64,000 nucleotides of DNA from Deuterostichococcus epilithicus (Eukaryota; Chlorophyta; Trebouxiophyceae; Prasiolales; Stichococcaceae). The position numbers and the translations under genes were made by a program. The notes under the pieces are model-generated. The model had not been told where the DNA came from and searched no databases. It saw nothing but the letters and a program-made list of their open reading frames with translations. Within the stretch, counting starts at the first letter, position 1, and every line of letters starts with the position of its first letter. This document shows, piece after piece, positions 11,369 through 22,079 of the stretch. Location: the NCBI GenBank assembly GCA_033439295.1, contig JAVTLE010000018.1, positions 310,001 to 374,000 of the forward strand. The letters are read 5' to 3'.

Positions 11369-12381
11369 AGCAGCAAAACTGGCAGCTCGGCTTGTCGCCC
11401 GTGGCTACTTTTTCATTTTCCCCCTCCCGTCCGGATGCGAGCACCAACCGATCGCGCTCGGACGGGAGGAGAAGGTTGGAAAAGTAGCCACGGGTGACAA
11501 GCCGAGCTGCCAGCTTTGCTGCCGCCCTCCTCGCTGGTTGCGGCAGGGCCTTCTGGTTCACGCCTAGGCTGCTTTTCCGGGCTGGTGGCGCTGCCTGGAC
11601 GGCGGGGCGCGCGCGCGACGGGCGGTCCCGGGCAACCCATAACTGGAATGTCACGAATCGGGCAGCGAATATATATGCTATAATTGCACTTCTGTTTGGG
11701 NCAAGGGGCACCCCCCCCCCCTCCNNCCCCCCGCCTCCGGCGCCCCGGGGGCTACTGAAAAGCCCCATGGCTACTTTTCCAACCTTCTCCTCCCGTCCGA
11801 GCGCGAACGGTGGCCTTCGCATCCGGACGGAAGGGGAAAAATGAAAAAGTAGCCGCGAGCGGCAAGCTGAGCTGCCAGTTTTGCTGCCGCTCGCCTCCGA
11901 GTAGCCCCATGGCTACTTTTCCAACCTTCTCCTCCCGTCCGAGCGCGAACGGTGGCCTTCGCATCCGGACGGGAAGGGGAAACTGAAAAAGTAGCCACGG
12001 GCGACAAGCCGAGCTGCCAGTTTTGCTTCTCCCCTCTTCGCTGGTCGCCGGGAGGGCCTTCTGAGTAGCCGCGTGGCTACTTTTTCATCCTTCCCCTCCC
12101 ATCCGAGCGCGAACGGTTGGCCCCGCGCTCGGATGGGAGGAGGCAAATGAAGAAGTAGCCACGGGCGACAAGCTGAGCTGCCAGTTTTGCTTCTCGCCTC
12201 CGAGCAGCCCCGTGGCTACTTTTCCAGCTATCTCCTCCCGTCCGGGCGCGGAGGGCCGCCGTTCGCCGCCGGACGGGAGGGGAAGGATGAAAAAGTAGCC
12301 GAATGGGCTGCAGGCGCAACTGTAGAAAGGATGGGAGGAGGAAAATGCAAAAGTAGCCACCGGCGACAAGCTGGGCTGCGA
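11369..12381. repeat. Array of long GC-rich palindromes between direct repeats
   Basis: Five to six units of about 90-110 bp each open with GTGGCTACTTTTTC and close with its complement GAAAAAGTAGCCAC. The arms also contain CCTCCCGTCCGAGCGC or GGATGCG and the complement. Units lie at about 11398-11495, 11760-11858, 11903-12002, 12066-12165, 12212-12300 and a partial one near 12335-12360. Between hairpins the spacer GACAAGC(C/T)GAGCTGCCAG recurs. Each unit could fold into a long hairpin as RNA or extrude as a cruciform. The region has ambiguous bases at 11701 and 11725-11726, probably because it is hard to sequence. With the flanking repeats it may be a small non-autonomous element of terminal-repeat type, but no coding part, priming site or target duplication was found. 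Confidence 0.8.
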
Positions 12382-12550
12382 GCACCGTACAAATTCGGTA
12401 CGAGATTTCAGGCGTGAGACACTTTCCACCGTCCGTTTGTACCTCAACGACTTTGAAAGAAAGGGAACGATTCCAAAATTTCGGGACGAAATTTACCCTT
12501 GTAGAGCTGACTTAATCAGGGCCAAACACCCCTACTGGCATGGTTAATCG
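12382..12550. repeat. Right direct repeat of the palindrome cassette
   Basis: Direct copy of 11185-11368, same orientation, about 98-99% identical over the shared length. It ends about 140 bp before the start codon of the pyruvate dehydrogenase E1-alpha gene, so it probably forms part of that promoter or 5' leader. Confidence 0.9.
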
Positions 12551-12691
12551 CGCGTTGCAGTGGTTTTTACATTCCACGCTCGTGTCCCCCAAGCGTGTCG
12601 AAGTGCAGTTCTCCAGTCAGATTGCACCCTGTGTCTAAAAGTTGTGGAGCTGACACCACACGAAAGTGCAGCCCTTAGAAACCGGGCTGCA

Positions 12692-15600
12692 ATGCTTAGG
12701 GCAGGCGGCCTGCTGCCTCGCCTGCGATCTGCACAGGCGGCAGCGGGTAACAGATCTCTACAGAACCTGCCACAAGGCCATGGGGCACGTGGCTTTGCCG
12801 CTGAGGCGGCACCAGACACATCAGATGATCCCAGCGTGACTGTGCAGGTCGGACTCCATGGCTTCACTTGCAATTGCAGCAGCATGCAGTGTCGCAATAA
12901 GCGGCCACTCTGATCGCGTGGGTCGTCGGCTTGCCATCATAGGCTGCCCGGCTGAGCATGCCTCGCACACCTTCCCGCTTCCACATCAGCGCGTTCACCA
13001 TCACAACTCCACGCGTGTAGTCATCACAGGTAGCAGAACATCAGCCCGGTCCCCTCCTCCGGCACAGCATGGCGAAGCCTACGAGGCCCGCTCTGTGCAG
13101 CGGCAGCGGCACAACAGCATGCTGCCGATGTGCAACATCCCTGCCCCTCCGCAGGTGCGTGACTACATGGGGCACCGCATCGAGCCGCCCAGCACCACGG
13201 TGACGGCCACCAAGTCGGAGCTGCTGGGCTACTTCGAGACGATGTACAAGATGCGGCGCATGGAGATCGCGGCGGACATGCTGTACAAGTCAAAGCTCAT
13301 CCGCGGCTTCTGCCACCTGTGAGTCTTGTCATTGAGTCGCGCCTGCAACGCTCGACAGCCTCGTCGGCGCCGCAGTCGATGTAGATCTCGCGGCGCTCAG
13401 CATGTGGATCCCCGGTGACTTGTCATGAACGCAAAGGTCATAAGCTCATGCAGGCTCATGGGCATTGCTACTTGAGCGGTCACAGCTTGCTGAGGTCTCA
13501 CAAACGAAGGGTGGCCCTCGCAAGGTCACTTCAGTCCTGCCAGCGGCAGGGTTCCACGCTGCTCATAACGAACGTCGATCAGGCGCGCTCAGCAGCGGCC
13601 ACACCAGAACCCCTGTCAATCCCCGCATGCTTCCTGCGCAGGTATGATGGGCAAGAGGCATGCATGGTGGGCATTGGCGCCGCAACGACGGACAAGGACA
13701 GCATCGTGACCAGCTACAGGGACCATTGCACGCACCTGACAAAGGGCGGCACGCTGCTGGAGGTTATGGCGGAGCTGCTCGGCCGAGTCGATGGCGCCAG
13801 CAAGGGCTACGGCGGCTCTATGCACATGTACCGCAAGGTAGGCTCTCTGCCACACGGAGGGCTGCATTCCGCAGGTGGCGTTGCAGTGCATGAGGGACGA
13901 GCCCTTGACAGAGTTCAATTCTGATGGGATCAGCAGTAGGTCGAGTTGAAAGGCGCGGAACTGGAGTGCGCATGCCCAGGGCGCTGCCGCACGCAGCAGT
14001 CGCCGATGTCCGAAAGGCGTTGGAAGGTCGCTGATGTAGTCGCTCAGCTGCTGGCACGGCATGCGTCAACTGCGTCAGAGGCGGTGCAAAGGGTGCAGAA
14101 TTGGGGACTCCGGCCCTGACTGCACAGTGCACGGCATGGTATTGCCCTGGCACATCAACAAACCATCCAGCCGCAGCTCCCACCGAACAGCTTCGGTTCA
14201 GCTCAAGACGAGGTCCTTGCGCTTGCTCACTGTCGTACCTGATACCACAATCGCCTGCAACCCACTCCAGAGATGTTCCTCGCCCACAAAACTGGTGTCA
14301 AACCCCTGCAGGAGACCAACTTCTGTGATGGCAACGGCACCATGGGGGGTACACCCATGCATTTCACTTGTCGAACGGTGTCTGATGTTCCGGCTGCCCT
14401 TTCCTTTGACCGCAGGAGAGCAAACATGCGATGCAGTATGGCGTTGTGGGGACGTGTTATGCTTCTCGCCCTCTGGAACAGTGCCTGACGCTGCTCTCAC
14501 ATGGCCGGCCCGCAGAAGACCAACTTCTACGGCGGCAACGGCATCGTGGGGGCGCAGGTGCCGCTGGGCGCGGGCATGGGCTTTGCACACAAGTACCGCA
14601 AGGACGGCAGCATCTCCATGACGCTGTGCGCATTCCCCGCATCTCTTTGGGAAAGAATAGAGTGCCGAGCTTTCCACAGGGTCGCTGTGCTTGGCAGGGT
14701 CAGCAGGCAGCACGTGGGGTGTCTGCATGCAAACTTTCAAGCGCGCGGCCCAGCGGGCCCTGCATTCGTGTGCTGTTCCTCTCCAGCGCTGCCGCAGCAT
14801 GCCAGCGCTGTCAGTCTCGACGGTTGAGCTTGGCCTTGCTGAAGTCTCACGGCACTAGTGACCGCTGTACCTCGACAGTGACATGGTGGTCAGGGGCACA
14901 CGCAGGAGAGCCGCCCAGCCTCACTGTATGACATCTGCTTGGCTTGCAAAGCAATTTGCAGGCGTCGAAGCTCCCACCAAAAGCGACAAGAACCGCCACA
15001 CCTGCTGATGCAGGTATGGCGACGGCGCGGCGAACCAGGGGCAGCTCTTTGAGGCGCTCAACATTGCAGCGCTGTGGGAGCTGCCCACACTGTTTATTTG
15101 CGAGAACAACCACTACGGCATGGGCACTGCCGAGTGGCGCGGCTCCAAGTCTGCGACCTTCTACTCGCGTGGCGACTACTGCCCGGGCCTCAAGGTCGAC
15201 GGCATGGACGTGCTCGCCGTCAAGCAGGTGCCCACAACCCGTCATGTCTTTCTGTCTTGCCGGCTTGAGGAGGGTGTGACAGCGTGTGGCCCATGCTCCT
15301 CCCCTATTTCGAGCACGAAAAGGAGCTGGCAGCTTTGCCACATGCTTCGTGGCTGTTGGCTCCGGCTGCACGCTTCATCTCTGCGGTAGCACGAGAATGT
15401 AGCCCTGCCGCATGCACGATGTCGTCGGATCCACCATCAGCGTGGATGCCATGCTCCAGGGTGATACTCTTTTATGGAGATCATGGCGCAATCACCCCAC
15501 CACATGGCTTCCGAGTTTCGGACGAGTGTGGCGCCCCGCTTTCCGGCCAGCACCCGTCGCCTCTTCCCCATCTATTGCCATGCAGGCGGTCAAGTCCGTC

Positions 15601-16517
15601 AAAAACCATGCACCGGAGCATGTCACGCTGGTCGTGGAGCTGGACTCCTTACCGCTGCCGTCAAGCCCCGTGATGCTCCAGTTTCCCGCCAGCTCCCTCC
15701 TTCCTCATTGTTGCGCCACCTCGTACAATTGCAGGCTTTCAAATTCGCCAAGGAGTATGCCCTGGAGCATGGCCCTCTGGTAGTGGAGCTTGACACCTAC
15801 CGCTACCACGGGCACAGCATGAGCGACCCCGGGTCCACCTACCGGACGCGCGACGAGATCTCGGCGATGCGCACGCAGCGGGACCCCCTGGAGCAGATCC
15901 GCCGGCTGCTGCTGGACAACGACTTCGCGGACGCCTCGGAGCTCAAGAAGCTGGAAAAGGTGGGTGGTGGACTCGCCCTTGAGCTCGTACAGATTTTCTG
16001 TGTGATCCCCTGGTCGAGAGTGGCGGACTCCCGGCTGCTGCTGGAACAGCAGCTCTGCGGGCGCTCGGAGCTCATGAAGCTTGGAACTGGTGGTATAGGA
16101 GGAGATATGAAGGAGAACCGGAATTCAGCAGGCCGTCTAGCCAATCGCATCCCAACCGTCTGGGGCAACTTGCATCTCGTAAAGGTCTGAGCGGGCGGAC
16201 AGGCGTCAGGATCGAGGTCCCGCTGCCGTCGGCGAGGCTGGACTCCAGCAAAGGGGAACACTTGGCTGCTCAACCTTTGCGCAGAAAGTAAAGTGGTCAT
16301 GGCAGCCGACTGCCTGCTGTTCTGTCAGCAGCCACGATTTGCAGAAATGCGCCGTGTTCCCCTTGCGCAGAGCATCAAGAAGGACGTGGACAACGCGGTG
16401 GCGCAGGCCAAGCAGTCGGCCATCCCGCCGCCAGAGGCGCTGTGGCGCAACATCTACCGCGACCCCGTTGGCTCCTCCGTGCGCGGCCTGGACTCCACCG
16501 TCAAGGTCGCGCTCTGA
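12692..16517 (+). CDS. Pyruvate dehydrogenase E1 component, alpha subunit, mitochondrial
   Basis: It encodes the thiamine-diphosphate-dependent decarboxylase subunit of the mitochondrial pyruvate dehydrogenase complex. Seven exons join with consistent phase into about 403 aa: 12692-12847, 13155-13318, 13642-13837, 14516-14625, 15014-15227, 15735-15959, 16371-16517. The N-terminus is Arg/Ala-rich with RGFAAEA, a typical mitochondrial presequence. Family blocks follow in order: [37 protein letters not shown]; the ThDP motif [10 protein letters not shown] through [10 protein letters not shown]; and the regulatory loop [22 protein letters not shown], whose serines are the PDH kinase targets in other eukaryotes. 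Similarity is to mitochondrial rather than plastid E1-alpha. Several introns contain decayed copies of the adjacent exon edges (listed separately). The repeat cassette lies directly upstream. Confidence 0.95.
14304..14460 (+). repeat. Two echoes of the E1-alpha exon 4 edge
   Basis: The real exon 4 begins at 14516 after CCCGCAG (AAGACCAACTTCTACGG). Copy one at 14304-14355 has CCTGCAG then GAGACCAACTTCTGTGATGG and GGCAACGGCA..TGGGGG, roughly 78% identical. Copy two at 14411-14460 is weaker but still reads QYGVVGT against NGIVGA after its own CGCAG. Offsets from the real exon are about 204 and 100 bp. Both are in an intron and keep an AG acceptor. Confidence 0.7.
15581..15670 (+). repeat. Echo of the E1-alpha exon 6 start
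   Basis: After TGCAG at 15581-15585 the sequence reads [20 protein letters not shown], against [20 protein letters not shown] in the real exon starting at 15735. DNA identity is about 70% over 70 bp, offset 149 bp. The copy loses the TYRYHGHS block, so it cannot substitute for the exon. Confidence 0.85.
15998..16095 (+). repeat. Echo of the E1-alpha exon 6 end
   Basis: CGGCTGCTGCTGGA and GCCTCGGAGCTCAAGAAGCT of the real exon (about 15900-15955) recur as CGGCTGCTGCTGGA and GCTCGGAGCTCATGAAGCT, followed by GTGG at the matching donor position. Offset is about 120-130 bp. It lies in the intron downstream of exon 6. Confidence 0.8.
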
Positions 16518-17566
16518 TTTCCGTGACAGGTATCTGGCAGCAGCGCGCCCGAGCCGCGCCGCACTGGCACGCTGGCGAGCAGGCAGAGTCGGCGATTGCC
16601 GTCCTGTCCTGGGGCGCCGGCACGGGAGCAGCGCCTTGGGCCGCCACAGTGTCGTGCGCAGCAGTGGCAAGCGGCAACGCTTGGGGCAGTGAGGTGAATT
16701 AGGGCGCGACGGGCTAGCGGGGAGCAGAGCAGGGCTGTCAGCTTGTTTGTGGGCGGGGAAGCTCACAAGCTTGAGGCTAGATTAGGTAGATGAGAAGCGA
16801 GGCTTACCAGCATTGCATGAAGGCTGACTCGAAAGCGTATGTTCCAGCTCATTCTGCAGCGTCCGCCCTTATGCGTTGAGCAATTACTTTCCGGGTTTTC
16901 TTGGTCTGTCATGAGGATCATCATGTTATAAACTCCTCGCTGCTTATGAGATGAGACGCATGTACACAATACCTCCGCGCGCGGTGCTTGCAATCCGTGC
17001 GCATGACTTGTACAATGCTCTCCGCCACGTGGCATTGCTCATTCCTACAGGCTGCTTGCGCAACACGCATTCTGATATGCGGATCATACACAGGTGCACC
17101 GCCTGACCTCTGCAGCTCGCGTGGAACAGAGCTGGTGTAAGCAGTTTTTGGTGGTCAGCGTTGGTCCAACACGAGCTGAGACTGGATTTTGACAACTATA
17201 CAGACTTGTAACGTCTACTGGAGTGCTTCTGGCCCCGATTTTACGACCTCGAGGGTGTTACAGCAGTGCTGCAGATGTAGAGGATCGGACGGTCGCCAGC
17301 CTCGGGGTCGCCTCCGGCTGGTCAGCAGACAGAGTGGACAGCCCGACAAGCGAGGGAGCGGCTGCACGATCCCGGGATCTGAGTCTCTTTTGGGCCCGGC
17401 GAGCCGTCTGCGCACCGGCACTTGCAGCCCAGGAGGCTCAAGCCACGCCAGGCAGCGGGCCGCTACGCCGGATGCGCGGCAGGGTCGCCAGGTGTTTCTT
17501 GCGAGCGGACAGACGCCATGTGAACAGCATCCAGCTGGACTGCCACCACAGCTGCGGCAGACCAAC
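16518..17566. other. Intergenic between E1-alpha and the exchanger
   Basis: No motif-bearing frame was found. It should hold the 3' end of the E1-alpha transcript (a TGTAA lies near 17205) and the promoter of the exchanger gene. Nothing else is recognised. Confidence 0.4.
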
Positions 17567-20500
17567 ATGCGGCGGCCGGTGACCCTGGGCTTCCTGACAG
17601 TGGCGCCTGCAGGTAACTGTGGCGCCCCTTGCGCTCATGCCGCCTGAGAACACATGACCTGCTGCACGAAACTCTTTGCTCAAGGCTGCTCTCGCTTGTG
17701 CAGCTCACAGCATGCAGCGAGCACATGCCAGCTTGCCTTCCATTTGATTGCACTGATGGCCACCTGCGGCTGTGCCGCAGGAGCAATGGCGCAGCGGCGC
17801 GGGCGCAGCCTTCTGGCGCAGCCCGAGTACTGCAGCGTGCGGAGCTGGGAGCAGAATGGTGAGTGCAGTGCGGGCTCCCTTTGTGTCGATCTGCTGATGG
17901 TGCTGCAAGCGAGCGGCATCCCTGCGTATTGAGAGCGGCAGCACATTACATTGAACCGAGCGCTGCTCGAGTCTGGTCCCATCACGATGCGATCTGAGTG
18001 ATGCAGCTCTGAGCCACGCCATCACAGACTTGCATTTTCTCTGTGCCAGACTTGGACTCAGACTCGGACTCAGACCGAGGAATTCCCCATTCCCCGCATC
18101 ACCCGACGTGTGATTGAGCTCTGATGCCAGCTGTCCCTGTGCATGCCCAGGCGGCGTGGCGCTGTATGCGCTGGGCGTCGCATACCTGGTGCTGGGCCTG
18201 GTCATCATCAACAACCACTACTTCATGCCGTCGCTGCGGCGGCTGTCGCGCCGGCTGCGGCTGTCTGACGATGTGGCGGGTGGGTTTCCTGCCCTGGCTT
18301 ACCCCTGGACAGCGTCCTTGGCTGAGCTCTTGCATTGCGAGCAAGCTGCACCGCAGCTTTACTCCTGAGCACAGAGTGCTAATACACTTACAGTTGCGTG
18401 CTGCGCCTTCCCGATGGGCGACCAGGACACCTGCTCGACATCTTCCTCCTGGCTCGATGGGGCCATCTCGGCCCCTGAGCCTGCGAACCCAAAGACGCGG
18501 GTGCCCTCCCGTCCGCAGGCGCCACCATCTTCGCGGGCGGCTCCTCCATGCCGTTCGTCTTCTTTGGCTTCTTCTCGCTGCTGGCACCGTCGTCGGCCAT
18601 CCCAACCGCCGCTGGCATCGCCTCCACCGTCGGCGCCGGCAACACCAATGTGGTGTGCTGCTGGTTCACACCATTCCCCTCGGCCTGCTGACGGACTTTG
18701 TGTACGGCGCACGCATGACATCAGATGATGCATGCGCCTCGACCCCCATCGTTTGGGCCGCAAGAGCTGGTCTGCGGCTCTTCCGCAACAAGGAACACAG
18801 TCGCCGCGCGCCGCAGGGTGTGACATGCGGTGCTGGACTCTGAACCTTGCGCCGGCCTGACCGGGCGGCACGCGGCCTGCTGCACTTGCTCTGCGACGGT
18901 CACACAGCGCCCATAACCACACTGAAACGCTAAATCCCATCGCAGCTGGGCGTCCTGGGCGCAGCGGCGGTGTTCTGCCTGCCGCGGGCCGCGCCCGATG
19001 CCGCGCGCCGGCTGCCCTGGTACCCGCTGCTGCGTGACTGCGCCTGCTGGGCGGTCACGGTGCTGGCGCTGGGCGGCATGGCGTCCGACGGCCAGATCCA
19101 CTGGTGCGGCTTCTGCGCCACTTTCAGAATGCTGTTTGGAAGTCGCTGGGGATTAGCAGTAGGTGTACCCTTGGGTGGACGCAGCAAACGGAGTCTGATC
19201 GCTCAATCGTTTGTCACTGTTCCCAGACAGGGCCTGGCATCCCGGACCTGTCCCACTTGGCGGGGAGGTCCAGGAGCGCATGCACGGGCAACCTGCACCT
19301 GGCTGCCGAAGACCTTTCGACGAGTGCGCGGCAGCATGTTTTGCTTCCGCCTCGCAGGTGGGAGGGGCTCATCATGGTGGGCATGTACTGTTGGTACGTG
19401 GGCCTCAGCGCGGCAAACCCGTGCATCCTGGCAGCCCTGGAGCGGCGGTCCGCAGCCCGCAAGGCCGCCGCGCGCCCGTCGCNGCCGTCGCGCCACGGCC
19501 CCGCCGCCGCGCACATGGCCGACTCTGCCATGGTGCGCTGCGCTGTGCCCCCGGCATCGCTTGCAGTTCTTGCAGTGTCTCTCCTGCCGCTGCGCCTGCC
19601 CTCCTGGCAGAACGGCCGCTGTATGGAATGCGGATGCCACTCCGACAGAAGCCGTCGCCAACATCGCGTGATGCAACCGTCACATGCAGGATATCGTGGA
19701 CCCTGAGCTCACGGCGAGCGAGAAGCAGGCGGCAGACGGCCGGCATCAGCAGAATGGCTCGCGATCCTCGGGCGCTGCACAGCATGACGAGGCGTCCGGC
19801 AGCGATATACAGGCGCCGCCGCAAGCGCCTGTGGGCAGCTCCGGTGCGCCGGCGGCGCCTGTCGCGGCACCCGCCAATGCGGTATCCTTGCAGGCGGCTG
19901 CGCGCAGCGGCGGGGACGCAGCCGATGCCGAGGAGCGGCCGGCGTTCTCGCAGCTGCGGCCGCCTGCCGGCTGGTGGCACCGCGCCTGCTGGGCGGCATG
20001 CCTCCCCTGGTGCGCGGTTCTCCTGTCTCGGCGGTTGGGGCACCTTGCACGACAGGCAGCCTGCCGGGAGCCTTGTGACGTTGCTGATTGAGACATAGGA
20101 ACTCCAAGCCTTGACCCCTGCTCGCAGGTACACGGTGCTGGCGGTCACGATACCCGACTGCCGCGCGCCGCGCCTGGCGAGGCTGTACCCGGTCACAGCG
20201 GCAATTGCAACAGCCTGGGTCGGCTTCGCCTCCTGGTTCCTGCTCGTCTGGACGCTGAAGGTGTGTGCCTTATCTTATTGTTGCAGCACTCGAAGGCACC
20301 AGTGCAGGCAAGCTGCATGCGGCACCAGCTCTGAACCTCTGATAAACAGTGTCCCCAGGCTTGAACCAGGCTCAGCCGCGCCCAATTCAAGCACATCATC
20401 GCCACCAACCTGTCCGGAATGTCGTCGCAAGCGCTTTCGATGCGCTCGATCAGAGTTGGTCATGCTCCCCCCGCAGGTGGGCTGCGTGGCGCGGGCGCCG

Positions 20501-21361
20501 CTGACGGTGATGGGCGCGACCGCGCTGGCCGTAGGCTCTACCATGCTGACAGCGCTGGTGTCCTTCGTCGTGGCCAGCCAGGTGGGCAACCAGCAGCTAA
20601 AAAGCTAGCAGCTTCTGTGGCGACAGTCTGCGATCAGGGCCTCCCTACATGGCGGCAACCCTGCGATTGTCTGCGACGGCATGAGGCGGCAATTCACTGG
20701 GCTGTGCCGCCCCTCGCATCAAGCAGGGACGTTACCTGCTGTCAGTTCCCCGTGCCTAGCGGGGTTGCTCTTGCAAAGCAAATATGAACCTGCTGCTGGG
20801 CAGCGCGAGCGTGACCCTCCACCACTGTCGATGCCACCATATGAATCCTAGCAGCCAATGTACTTTCGACGTTTCCTCCAGGGCAAGGCGGGCATGGCGG
20901 TGTCGAATGCCCTCGGCAGCAACATCTTCAACGTCCTTATTGGCCTGGGGCTGCCCTACTTCATCGTGCAGGCCGCCCGCGGCCGCCCCGCATCGGTGAG
21001 GGCTGTGCTATGATGCTGCAGGCTTTGCTGTTGACTGGTGAAGCTTTATAGCAGCTATCTTGGCCTGATGTCTCACCCTCTCATAAGCGCCTGCCGAGAA
21101 GTCGAAAGCGTCCTCAACCAGCCCAGTGCTGTACCAACTTGCTGGGCGCGTACAACTACGCAGATCTCGACGGCGGGGCTGTGGGCAGATGTGGGGGTGC
21201 TGCTGGCGGGTCTGGGCTGCTTGATGGCGCTAGCGGCGGCGACGCGGCTGCGACTCAGCCGCACCATCGGCTGGCTGCTATTGGCACTCTACGCTGTGTA
21301 TATCTTGTATGAGGTGCTGACCATCTGGGTGTTCGACATCTTCGCCACGCGCGGCGCCTAG
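17567..21361 (+). CDS. NCKX-like cation/Ca2+ exchanger (CaCA superfamily), divergent
   Basis: Eleven exons join in phase to about 528 aa: 17567-17612, 17781-17858, 18151-18279, 18519-18649, 18946-19103, 19358-19532, 19690-20009, 20128-20260, 20477-20581, 20882-20995, 21164-21361. NCKX landmarks are clear: the TM segment ending MPSLRRLSRRLRLSDDVAGAT before alpha repeat 1, WYPLLRDCACW, WEGLIMVGMYCWYV, a Ser/Gln/Ala-rich cytoplasmic loop (exon 7), TIPDCR, then alpha repeat 2 MAVSNALGSNIFNVLIGLGLPYF and a final TM pair. The transport-site acidic residues are missing: alpha-1 reads GGSSMPFVFFG where NCKX has SSAPELF, and alpha-2 reads STMLTALVS where NCKX has TSIPD. The Asp of SNVFD is Asn. Transport of Ca2+ may therefore be altered or lost. 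One ambiguous base lies at 19483. Confidence 0.8.
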
Positions 21362-21710
21362 AGTATCCCTGACAAGACAGGGAGTATGTCCTACCTACAC
21401 TGCACCGGTATGTGAAATTGTCGACATGGGGAAGGCATAGCGCTCTCTGGCGCAACAGCCTTTGCCCCTCCGCCGACCAGCAGGAGAGCTGCGGGGAAAA
21501 GTTGACACGCTGGGAGGGAAGAAGGGGACAGGCATTTGAGCCTCCTGGGGGGGCGAGAGAGAGAGAAGGCCCCTCGTGGCTGCTGCTGTGGGCGACATAC
21601 TAGGAGAGGCAACAGCAGGAACGGTCGCTGTGGTAGGAGAAGGGCAGCAACTACCACCTTGTCAACCTATCTGACGGGTGAATGACTTCTATCTCAAGTG
21701 GATAGTCGAT

Positions 21711-21715
21711 TGTAA
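21711..21715 (+). terminator. Polyadenylation signal UGUAA of the exchanger gene
   Basis: TGTAA about 350 nt downstream of the exchanger stop codon, the only plus-strand copy noticed in the convergent gap. Confidence 0.5.
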
Positions 21716-21751
21716 GAAACTGGTGAAGGCAATCTCTTGCACATGATCACT

Positions 21752-21756
21752 TTACA
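21752..21756 (-). terminator. Polyadenylation signal UGUAA of the TCP11 gene
   Basis: TGTAA on the minus strand about 325 nt past the TCP11-family stop codon. Confidence 0.5.
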
Positions 21757-22079
21757 CTCTTGCATGCGACAGTGTGGTGCAACCGCATGCACGTGTCCAG
21801 AGAGGTGACAGGCCACAAGTATCACAACGCAACTCTGACGAACCATCCATGTCAGTATATGGCAGCCATGCACCCATCATAGGTAGCGCACAAGATGTCG
21901 AACACAAAAGGTCGAAAAGCTTGTTCAGCGGCAATCGAAACATAACAACGATAAACTACAACTGCTGTTCTCAAGCCTAGAACGCTGTGCGGCGCAGCAG
22001 TGGAGAAACAAAAATAACGCTACAACCAGCTAGCCGCGCCGCACTGTCGCCAAGCCCATCGCGGAAAGCGCAGGATGAT

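Larger units (their letters stand above)
21362..22079. other. Convergent 3' ends of the exchanger and TCP11 genes
   Basis: Non-coding. It contains a TGTAA on each strand 36 bp apart (listed separately), so the two transcripts probably end within about 50 bp of each other. No other feature is recognised. Confidence 0.5.

Noticed and set aside
11185-12550. Full LTR retrotransposon
   Set aside because: The direct repeats are short, the interior is non-coding palindromes, and no priming site or target duplication was found. At most a small non-autonomous element.
15581-15670. Mutually exclusive alternative exon of E1-alpha
   Set aside because: The copy lacks the conserved TYRYHGHS loop and has no matching downstream donor, so it reads as a decayed duplicate rather than a usable exon.
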